Part shown: one piece after another, positions 27,275 through 34,088 of the stretch
How the letters are laid out: every line of letters starts with the position of its first letter
How positions within the stretch are numbered: position 1 is the stretch's first letter
NCBI GenBank assembly: GCA_016713175.1
Contig: JADJPQ010000001.1
Location: 1,081,001-1,145,000, forward strand
Source: Planctomycetota bacterium
GTDB taxonomy: Bacteria; Planctomycetota; UBA1135; UBA2386
Direction of reading: 5' to 3'
DNA length: 64,000 nucleotides
Notes under the pieces: generated by a model
What the model was told of the DNA's origin: nothing
Seen by the model: the letters and a program-made list of their open reading frames with translations, nothing else
The model's database searches: none
Translations under genes and position numbers: made by a program

Positions 27275-28675
27275 TCACGGGCCATCGTCGACGATGGTGC
27301 ACTTCGGCAGCCGTCGTCGGAGCGCCGCGATGTCGGCGACCTCGGCGTGGCCGGGTGGCTGGTGCCAGCCGATCATCCGGAGCCGCAACCCGGTCAACTG
27401 CTTCACGGTTGCCAACGCCGCCAGCTCGTCGGGACCGATCTGGCACCAGAACAGTTCCAGGCTGCGCAGGTGCGGGAACAACGGCAGGCGCGCCAGCGCC
27501 GCAGCATCGATCGCGGGTCCGCCGATCCGCAGGTGTTCGATCGGCGAGCGCAGCAGCAGGTCGACCAGTCCGTCGCGCCACATGTCGGTGCCCAGTTCGA
27601 CGCGCCGCAACGCCGTCGCCGCGCCGAGCAGATCGGCGATCTCGGTTCCCTCGCCAACTGCCGGAATCGCCAGTGCCTCGAGTTGTTCGAAGCCGCCGAG
27701 CGTCGCCGCGCGGATCCCGGTGAGCGCACCGTCGAATTCCAGTTCGCGCAACCCGATCGGCTGCAGCGCCGCCAGCTGGGCGTCGCCCAGGCCGCGAGCG
27801 GGTACGTGCAACGCGCGCAGCGAACGGTTGGCGCCGAGAACGGGGGCCAGCCGGTCCCACGCCGCCTGATCGGTGGCGGGGTCGAACAGCCGCAGGCGTT
27901 CGAGCTTCGGCAGCCGGGTCAGGGCCGCCTCGAGCAATTCGGGATCGGGCGGCATCGACAACGTCGTCTGTCCGGCCGGCAACGCGTTCAGTGCGTTCGC
28001 CTCGAGTGCGATCCCGAGTTCGTGTCGCTGCTGCGCCAGTTGCCGCCTGGCCGCCTCGTCGCGCAGGTCGAGCAGCGCCTGCGGTGCGCGCAGGAACAGG
28101 TTCTTGTCGTCGCCGCGCACCACGAGCAGTGCGGCCGTGATCAGGCAGTCCAGCCGCCGGCCGTCCGGCAGCTCGATCACCACCGGATCACTCGCATCCG
28201 CGGCAGCGCCGCCGTCGGCGCAGCCGAGCAGCGCGTCGCGCCAGGCCGGTAGTTCGCTGGCGGGCACCACGAAGCGCGCCAGTACCGCCGTCGACGCCGG
28301 GTCCTGCAATGCACCCGCCGGCGTCGCGTTCTTGCGGAACAGGTTGCCGATCAGCGGCATGCCCGCCAGCACCGGCACGCCGCGCGGCGCTTCCCGCGGC
28401 GCCAGCGCGATCGACTGCACCGTCGCGACGGCGGCGCGGAACGCCCCGGCGTCGGCCGGCAGGAAGCGGGTCGGCGCGATCGGATCCTGCAGCAACCGGG
28501 GCGAGGTCGCCGGTGGCCGCAGGCAGGCCATGCCGACCACCACGCTGATGCCGAGCAGGGCCGCCGCCCACAGCCACGGCGAACGCCGCACCGGCGCCGC
28601 CGCGCGCGCGCCGCCGAGCTCCTCTTCGAGCAACACGTCCAGCAACCGCATGGTCGCATCCTGTCGGTCAGTCAC
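27275..28675 (-). CDS. Single-span membrane protein with leucine-rich repeats, sigma-factor partner
   Basis: A 466-residue protein. About 30 cytosolic residues (DATMRLLDVLLEEELGG) precede a membrane span at about 32-52. An extracytoplasmic region follows, ending in leucine-rich repeats from about 250 to 460 (LERLRLFDP, LRALHVPARGLGDAQLAAL, LRSLELFW and similar). The ATG overlaps the upstream sigma-factor stop by 8 bases. This layout, a short cytosolic helix plus an external sensor coupled to an ECF sigma factor, is that of an anti-sigma factor, but the cytosolic part has no recognisable anti-sigma domain, so the role is inferred. Mid-region motifs VFVVPASELPAWRDAL are not recognised. Confidence 0.72.
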   Translation of the reverse strand: MTDRQDATMRLLDVLLEEELGGARAAAPVRRSPWLWAAALLGISVVVGMACLRPPATSPRLLQDPIAPTRFLPADAGAFRAAVATVQSIALAPREAPRGVPVLAGMPLIGNLFRKNATPAGALQDPASTAVLARFVVPASELPAWRDALLGCADGGAAADASDPVVIELPDGRRLDCLITAALLVVRGDDKNLFLRAPQALLDLRDEAARRQLAQQRHELGIALEANALNALPAGQTTLSMPPDPELLEAALTRLPKLERLRLFDPATDQAAWDRLAPVLGANRSLRALHVPARGLGDAQLAALQPIGLRELEFDGALTGIRAATLGGFEQLEALAIPAVGEGTEIADLLGAATALRRVELGTDMWRDGLVDLLLRSPIEHLRIGGPAIDAAALARLPLFPHLRSLELFWCQIGPDELAALATVKQLTGLRLRMIGWHQPPGHAEVADIAALRRRLPKCTIVDDGP

Positions 28676-29177
28676 CGTTCAGCCTCCGGGTGATGCACGC
28701 GGCCAGCAGTTGCCGCACGCGGGTCAGCAGACTCTTGATCCCTTCGGGCCGCAGCCCCAGTTCGCCCGCGATTTCCGCACGGCGGGTCTGGTCGCCATAG
28801 CGGAGTTCGAGTGCGCGTCGCGAACGTTCCGGCAGTTGCCGCAGGCACTGTTGCAGCGCCCGTCGGCGCGCCGCTGCGCCATCGTCGCCGGCCACCTCGA
28901 GCCACTGCGCGTGCAGCGTGTCGAGATCGTCGACCTCGCGCCGCCGGCCGCGCTGGCGCAGGTGCATGCGGTAGCCGTTGCGCGCTGTCGTCAGCAGCCA
29001 CGGCAACGCCGCGTGGCCCGTTCGCAGGGCGGCCAGAGCCGCGTCCTGCGCCAGGTCCTCCGCCAGCGACCAGTCGCAGCCGAGGAAGCGCAGGTAGCGC
29101 CGGACGGCGCCCATGGCTTCCGGCCAGTCATGGGCTGGCGCGGCGGATGGCGACGGTTGATCGGCCAGATGGGGCAC
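28668..29177 (-). CDS. ECF RNA polymerase sigma factor
   Basis: A 169-residue sigma factor of a different subtype from the two at 8.3 and 14.1 kb. Region 2 reads RRYLRFLGCDWSLAEDLAQD. Region 4 reads LPERSRRALELRYGDQTRRAEIAGELGLRPEGIKSLL. GTG 29177 gives MPHLADQPSPSAAPAHDW before region 2; ATG 29114 is a shorter option. It is coupled to the membrane LRR protein instead of a kinase. It is divergent from the secreted-protein gene at 29354, which could be one of its targets. Confidence 0.85.
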   Translation of the reverse strand: MPHLADQPSPSAAPAHDWPEAMGAVRRYLRFLGCDWSLAEDLAQDAALAALRTGHAALPWLLTTARNGYRMHLRQRGRRREVDDLDTLHAQWLEVAGDDGAAARRRALQQCLRQLPERSRRALELRYGDQTRRAEIAGELGLRPEGIKSLLTRVRQLLAACITRRLNGD

Positions 29178-29353
29178 GACCAGAGGATGCCGGAGAACGG
29201 CTTCCGGGGGTGCCGCCGCGTGCAATTCACGTTGCCCTGCGCCGCATCGGCCTGCAAGGAATCCGTCAGGAGCTGTCCGTTCACGCGCCCCGAGGTTGCG
29301 GTGGGCGGCGCGTCGGCTGGAATGGCAGGCTCTTCCACCCACGGAGCATCCCG

Positions 29354-30277
29354 ATGCGCTGCTTGTTGCCCCTGCTGCTGCTCGTGCCCGGCCTTGCCGG
29401 CCAGGCGACGATCTGTCACGCCCTGAACGACAACCTGAACTTCGACAACAACTCCAGCATGGGTGGGCCCAACCTGCTGCTGGCGATCCAGACGACGGCG
29501 CCGGTGGCGCTGACGGCGACGCGGATCGAGGTGTTCACCGGCGAACAGACGGGCAGCAACAGCATCGCGCTGTGGACCCACGACCCGGTCGGCAATCGGC
29601 CGCTGCTGTCGCTGGGGTCGGGGTCCTGGTCGATGTCGCGCATCAACGGCTGGCAGGGCGCGAATCTCGCCACGCCGATCAGCATCGCCGCCGGGCAGAC
29701 GTTCTGGGTGGTGTGGAGTCCGATCAACGGCGCGCAGGCGAGCCATCAGGGTGGCACCGGCGGTCCGGTCTATCGCGGATCGTTCGACGGCGGCGCCAGC
29801 TGGAACGGCCCGTTCCAGAGCATCCAGTGGAAGTTCCGGATCTGGTGCGGCGGGCCGGTGGGCCACTACGAGACGTTCGGTGCGGGCTGCCGGTTGAGCA
29901 CGCGGACGACGCCCGAACTCGGCTGGTTCGGCCTGCCGCGGACCGGGTCGTCGTTCCAGGTGCTGCTCGAGCGCGGACTGGCCAGCAGCTTTGCGCTGTT
30001 GACGATCGGCGATTCGGACACGACGTGGGCCGGCAATGCGCTGCCGTTCTCGCTGGCGTCGTTCGGGGCGGCGGGCTGCAATGTGCTGGCGTCGGTGGGC
30101 GAGTCGTTGTTCACGCCGACGGACGTGACCGGGCAGGCGGTGTTGACGCTGAACGTGCCGATGAGCGCAAGCCTGCTGGGGCTGCAGTTCTACGATCAGT
30201 GGTTCGTGCACGATCCGGCTGCCAATGCGCTGCAGTTCGCGGTCAGCAATGGCGGGCGTGGGCTGATCGGGAGCTGA
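29354..30277 (+). CDS. Secreted protein with planctomycetal C-terminal module
   Basis: A 307-residue protein; signal peptide MRCLLPLLLLVPGLAGQ. Residues 20-175 are beta-rich and Asn/Gly/Trp-rich (LNFDNNSSMGGPNLLL, IEVFTGEQTGSNSIALWTH, FWVVWSPINGAQ), suggesting a jelly-roll adhesion or carbohydrate-binding fold not assigned to a family. Residues 178-307 repeat the module of the DNRLRE protein at 11566: FGAGCRLS, a GLPRTG turn, LLTIGDSDTTW, LPFSLASFGAAGC and a Gln-containing strand GLQFYDQW before the end. Likely cell-surface or released. Its function is unknown. Confidence 0.75.
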   Translation: MRCLLPLLLLVPGLAGQATICHALNDNLNFDNNSSMGGPNLLLAIQTTAPVALTATRIEVFTGEQTGSNSIALWTHDPVGNRPLLSLGSGSWSMSRINGWQGANLATPISIAAGQTFWVVWSPINGAQASHQGGTGGPVYRGSFDGGASWNGPFQSIQWKFRIWCGGPVGHYETFGAGCRLSTRTTPELGWFGLPRTGSSFQVLLERGLASSFALLTIGDSDTTWAGNALPFSLASFGAAGCNVLASVGESLFTPTDVTGQAVLTLNVPMSASLLGLQFYDQWFVHDPAANALQFAVSNGGRGLIGS

Positions 30278-30459
30278 ACCGGAATCGGCGGCGACCTGCC
30301 GCGATACCGGTCGCCGCAACTGCTGGACGGCGCCGGCGTGCGCGGGGCGCAACCCGGTCGCGGCGCGTTCCGCAGCCACCTCGGCGCCTTTGCGGCACTT
30401 CGTCGCCAACACCGCGCGCGCCGAACGGACCCGATGAGGGGGTGTCGTTGCGGGTGGTG

Positions 30460-31047
30460 TCAGCGTGCGGGCGGCCGCGGGTAGCCCCCCAGGTAGAACC
30501 GGAAGGTCCGCCCCTCGGCTGCTCGTTCGTCGTGGTACTTGCGCACCAGCGCCGCCAGCGCATCGCCGAGCTCCTGCGCGAACGCCGACCTCGCTTTGGC
30601 ATCGGCGAACCGCACGTCGACAGCCATCGTCAACGTCGGCAGCGCTTGCTGCGCCGCCGCCGCGCCGGCCCGCAGCGCCGCCAGATCGGCGATCGCCTCG
30701 CTTGCTACCGCGATCTGGTAGGCCGACGAGAAGCGATCGTGCACCGCATCGGGGCGACTGCCGAGTTCGCCCAGCGCCTCGATCGAGATCGCGAAGCGTT
30801 CGGCGGCGCGCAGGTAGACCCGTTCCTTGACGCTGCCGCGCTGCCGTTCGTGCTGCACGGTGACGAGGCCCTGCCGTTCGAGCTGCTGCAGGTGATAGTT
30901 GAGCCGCTGGCGCGGAATGCCGAGTTGCTCGGCCAGACTCGTCGCCGACGCCGGTGTCGTCAGCCGGGCGAGGATCTGCAGGCGCGTGCGGTCGAGCAGC
31001 GTCTGCGCGCGTTCGGGATCGTCGACGACCTGCACGGCATCGGTCAT
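30460..31047 (-). CDS. ArsR-type winged helix transcriptional regulator
   Basis: A 195-residue protein. Residues 15-85 are a winged helix-turn-helix (RLQILARLTTPASATSLAEQLGIPRQRLNYHLQQL) followed by a basic wing (QHERQRGSVKERVYL). The remaining about 110 residues are helical and may form a dimerisation or ligand region; no Cys metal-sensing motif is present. Its ATG lies in ATGA with the SRPBCC stop, so the two are co-translated. ArsR/SRPBCC pairs that repress their own operon are common. The two palindromic sites at 31896-31953 are the obvious operators. Confidence 0.87.
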   Translation of the reverse strand: MTDAVQVVDDPERAQTLLDRTRLQILARLTTPASATSLAEQLGIPRQRLNYHLQQLERQGLVTVQHERQRGSVKERVYLRAAERFAISIEALGELGSRPDAVHDRFSSAYQIAVASEAIADLAALRAGAAAAQQALPTLTMAVDVRFADAKARSAFAQELGDALAALVRKYHDERAAEGRTFRFYLGGYPRPPAR

Positions 31048-31874
31048 GCCGAGCGCTCCGCGCCGGCCGGGCTGGCGGCGAACAGGCGTTGCAGCAGCTG
31101 GTCGAAGCCGCGTTGGTAGAGGTCGACGCGCGCGCGCGTGCCGTCGTAGACCGCGAGCCACAGCCAGATCTGTGTCGCGCCGTGCCAGTGTTCGCAGTGC
31201 ACCCGGAACCAGCCGTCGTCGAGGTTCCTGGCCAGACCGGAGAACTCGCGACGGCCCGGCGCGAACAGCGTGCTGCCTTGGATCGTGCCGACGCCCGGCA
31301 CCTCGACCGAAAACGGCGCGTCCTCGCGCGATTCCATCAGGCCGGGTGCAGCGAGAGCGTCGCGGGCGGCCAGTCGTTGCCAGGTGGCATCCGGCGACAA
31401 TGCGGTCGAACACGTGCTCCACGCCAGCATCCGGTCCCGGCCGCGATGGCGCTGCAGGTAGAGACGGAGGCTGCGCAGTTCGACCGGCCAGCCGCCGCTG
31501 ATGCCGTGGTACTCGGCATCGAAGTCGCCTTCGGGTCCGAAGCCGGAGTGGACGAGGCGCAGTGTGGTCACGCCGCCGTGACCTTCGAGATGGAAGTCGA
31601 CGAACAGCGGTTTCCTGCCGCCCTGGCCATCGTCGACGACCGAGTCGTAGCGGGTGCGCAGATGACGGCCGGGCTCGAACGCTTCGATGGTCTGGGTCCA
31701 GGTGTGGGCCTGGCCCCATTGCCAGACGAGCCGACCGCCGACGCGTGGCTCGGCGATCACGTCGGGCGCGAACCAGCGGGCGATCTCCCGGGCTTCGGTG
31801 ATCGCTTGCCAGACGGTGTCGGGCGGGGACTGGATGTCGAGCTGCATCTCGAACTGACGGGCGGAACGGGTCAT
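31044..31874 (-). CDS. SRPBCC (AHSA1-like) protein co-encoded with ArsR regulator
   Basis: A 276-residue cytosolic protein. Residues 5-150 match the AHSA1/SRPBCC fold (QLDIQSPPDTVWQAITEAREIARWFAPD, GGRLVWQWG, TTLRLVHSGFG). Residues 150-276 form a second segment (FSVEVPGVGTIQGSTLF, HWHGATQIWLWLAVYDG) that may be a further half of the same ligand cavity. SRPBCC proteins bind hydrophobic ligands; the ligand here is unknown. ATG 31874 is supported by an AAGGAA ribosome-binding sequence (plus-strand 31880-31885) five bases upstream and by the promoter and operators just before it. Confidence 0.85.
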   Translation of the reverse strand: MTRSARQFEMQLDIQSPPDTVWQAITEAREIARWFAPDVIAEPRVGGRLVWQWGQAHTWTQTIEAFEPGRHLRTRYDSVVDDGQGGRKPLFVDFHLEGHGGVTTLRLVHSGFGPEGDFDAEYHGISGGWPVELRSLRLYLQRHRGRDRMLAWSTCSTALSPDATWQRLAARDALAAPGLMESREDAPFSVEVPGVGTIQGSTLFAPGRREFSGLARNLDDGWFRVHCEHWHGATQIWLWLAVYDGTRARVDLYQRGFDQLLQRLFAASPAGAERSA

Positions 31875-31895
31875 CGGGGTTCCTTGGGTTCTGGT

Positions 31896-31919
31896 TACCG
31901 ACAAATACAGTTGTCGGTA
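31896..31919 (-). promoter_or_regulatory. Operator site 1: perfect 9-bp inverted repeat
   Basis: Perfect 9-base arms (TACCGACAA and TTGTCGGTA) are separated by 6 bases; the core is CCGACA-N8-TGTCGG. It covers the predicted -10 element of the SRPBCC/ArsR operon, as expected for a repressor site. Confidence 0.75.
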
Positions 31920-31930
31920 GGCGCTGTCAA
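31902..31930 (-). promoter_or_regulatory. Sigma70-type promoter for the SRPBCC/ArsR operon
   Basis: On the minus strand a consensus TTGACA (31930-31925) is followed after 17 bases by TATTTG (31907-31902). The expected start point is about 20 bases before the SRPBCC ATG. The -10 matches consensus only at TAT, but spacing and the embedded operators support it. Confidence 0.6.
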
Positions 31931-31933
31931 CGA

Positions 31934-31953
31934 CCGACAAAAGAAAATGTCGG
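31934..31953 (-). promoter_or_regulatory. Operator site 2: CCGACA-N8-TGTCGG
   Basis: This site has the same half-sites and the same 8-base spacing as site 1, with a different spacer. Its centre is 36 bp from the centre of site 1, and it lies immediately upstream of the TTGACA -35 element. Confidence 0.7.
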
Positions 31954-32123
31954 ACTAACCAAAGGCTGCACGAGGAGTTCTGGTAGTGTGTCGTTCGGCG
32001 CGCAGGGCGCCTCCCGTCCGCGGGCAGGACCGAGTCCACCTGAGTCGATGGTTGCGGTTGCCTACGTTCCTCCGTTCCCGCCCGACGCATGCGGACCCAG
32101 GGCATCGACTCCGGAGGTCCGTC

Positions 32124-33353
32124 GTGAGTAGCCGTCACCTTCCCGTTCGTCCCGATCACCAGCAGCTGAAGCATCAGGCGAAGGACCTGCTGCGCGGCAT
32201 CCACGCGGGCGATGCCGCCGCGCTTGCCGAGTTGCAGACGCACCATCCGTCACCGCCGCCCGCGGCGACCTGCAAGCTGGCCGATGCGCAGTTCGCGTTG
32301 GCGCGCGCCTACGGTGTCGCGAGCTGGCCGCGATTGGTGCTGGCCTGCCGGCTGACCGCCGCGATCTGGCGCGACGATCTGGCCGCGGTCCGTGAACTGG
32401 TGCTGCGGCATCCCGAACTGCTGCACGAAGACGCGCGCGGCGTGAAGGGCAACTGGGGGCCGCCGATGTCGTACGCGGCCAATCTCGGCCGCGATCGCAT
32501 CGTGGCGACGCTGCGCGGACTCGGGGCCGAGGATGTGCAGTTCGCGTTCGATCGCGCCGTGCTGCAGGGGCGGATCGCGACCGCGAAGCAGTTGTTCGGG
32601 ATGGGTGCGCGCCCGGCGGCAGATTCGATGATGGGGCCGGCGGAGACGCAGAACGGCGCGGGCATGAAGATGCTGCTCGAACTCGGCGCGCCGATCGGCG
32701 ATGCGGAAGGCAACCGACTGGCGCCGGTGGCGATGCTGCTGCAGACCTACTGCCGCAATCCGACTGGCAAGCACGAGTGTCTCGAACTGCTGGCGGCGCA
32801 CGGCATCGCGCTGCCGGACTCACCGCCGATGGCCGTTCATCGCGGGCGGATCGACCTGCTGGCGGACTGGTTGCGTCGGGATCCGGGTCTGCTGGCCCGG
32901 ACGTTCTCGCCCGACGAGATCTGGCCGCGCGCGCTCGGCTGTGCCGAGGACGAAACGCTGGCGCTGCACGGCGCGCCGCTGGCGGGCGGCACTTTGTTGC
33001 ACCTGTGCGTCGATGGCGACGAACTGGATCTGGCGCACTGGCTGCTCGAGCACGGCGCCGATCCGAACGCGCGGGCGGCGGTCGATGCCGACGGCTTCGG
33101 CGGGCACACCGCGCTGTTTGGCTGCGTCGTCTCGCAGCCGTTCCGGGTCGGGCGCAGCAGCGCGGCGATGGCACAGCTGCTGCTGGCGCGAGGCGCCGAT
33201 CGGCGGGCCAGGGCGTCGCTGCGCAAGCGGTTGCGGTTCGTCGAGGACGAGACGTGGCATGCGTATCGCGAAGTCTCGGTCCGCGAGTGGGGCGAACGCT
33301 TCCACGACCAGGCGTGGGTCGATCGGCAAGTGCTGGCGATGGTCAGCCAGTAG
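32124..33353 (+). CDS. Ankyrin-repeat protein
   Basis: A 409-residue protein without signal peptide. The N-terminus LPVRPDHQQLKHQAKDLLRGIHAGD matches a bacterial ankyrin family that begins with this helix. A clear ankyrin repeat is GGTLLHLCVDGDELDLAHWLLEH followed by GADPNA; degenerate repeats precede it. It probably mediates protein contacts in the cytosol. GTG 32124 is chosen because GGAGG lies at 32113-32117, six bases upstream, and the protein start fits the family; earlier in-frame codons lack a ribosome-binding site. It is divergent from the SRPBCC/ArsR operon, so the operators may influence both. Confidence 0.8.
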   Translation: MSSRHLPVRPDHQQLKHQAKDLLRGIHAGDAAALAELQTHHPSPPPAATCKLADAQFALARAYGVASWPRLVLACRLTAAIWRDDLAAVRELVLRHPELLHEDARGVKGNWGPPMSYAANLGRDRIVATLRGLGAEDVQFAFDRAVLQGRIATAKQLFGMGARPAADSMMGPAETQNGAGMKMLLELGAPIGDAEGNRLAPVAMLLQTYCRNPTGKHECLELLAAHGIALPDSPPMAVHRGRIDLLADWLRRDPGLLARTFSPDEIWPRALGCAEDETLALHGAPLAGGTLLHLCVDGDELDLAHWLLEHGADPNARAAVDADGFGGHTALFGCVVSQPFRVGRSSAAMAQLLLARGADRRARASLRKRLRFVEDETWHAYREVSVREWGERFHDQAWVDRQVLAMVSQ

Positions 33354-33368
33354 CCGCGCCGCCGCTGC

Positions 33369-33965
33369 CTACTTCGGTGCGTGCAGCTGGCAGGGCGCCG
33401 TCAGCGTGTGCTTGCCCCACGCGATCGTGAACGTGCCCTTGCCGGCGCCGTCCTTCTGGGCGTCGAACGTCATCGTCATCTTCGCGACGCTCTCCTTGGC
33501 GGCACCCTTGTTCAGCGTCAGCGGCGCGAGGATGTCGGGCTTGAAGTCGGCGCCCGGGAACACCTTCTCCTTCGCCGCCTTGGTGGAATCGAGCAGCGCC
33601 AGCCCGAACTTGCCGTCCTTGTCGCAGTGCAGCGCGACGATGTAGGAGCCGGGCGCAATCTTGGTGCCGCCGATCTCCAGCTCGCTGAACGTGAACAGCG
33701 TGGTGAGACCGTCCTTGCCCAGCCGGTTCACCCGGCCCTTGATGCGATCGAGCATGCCGTCGTAGCTGTCCTTCCACTCGGGCTGGCCGTAGGTCAGCGA
33801 CGCCAACGAGAACGTCGAGAAGTCCTCGGTGGCCACCATGATCCGGGTTTCGCCGCGCGTGCTGGCGGCGCTCATGCCGTTCAGTTGTTGGGCGGCGACG
33901 GGCAGGGCGAGGCAGAGGGAAGCGAGGGCGGCGGTGACGGAACGGAGAAGCATGTGGGTTCCCAT
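33369..33965 (-). CDS. Secreted DUF2911 protein
   Basis: A 198-residue protein; signal peptide ends at ALPVAAQ. Residues 60-150 fit DUF2911: SLTYGQPEWKDSYDGML, then LGKDGLTTLFTFSELEIGG and APGSYIVALHCDKDGKFGL. The family is small, secreted and of unknown function. ATG 33965 is used; ATG 33953 within the same signal peptide is equally possible. It converges with the ankyrin gene with a 15-base gap. Confidence 0.75.
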   Translation of the reverse strand: MGTHMLLRSVTAALASLCLALPVAAQQLNGMSAASTRGETRIMVATEDFSTFSLASLTYGQPEWKDSYDGMLDRIKGRVNRLGKDGLTTLFTFSELEIGGTKIAPGSYIVALHCDKDGKFGLALLDSTKAAKEKVFPGADFKPDILAPLTLNKGAAKESVAKMTMTFDAQKDGAGKGTFTIAWGKHTLTAPCQLHAPK

Positions 33966-34088
33966 GGGGTTGACGGAGTCCTGGACGTGAATGGGTGAAT
34001 CTAGCGCTGGGAGAGTGTGGATCGCCACTGTCGATGCGAGCGATCGCCGGAGTTGCGGCCGCGGCCGTCGGGCATCGTGCCCGACACC

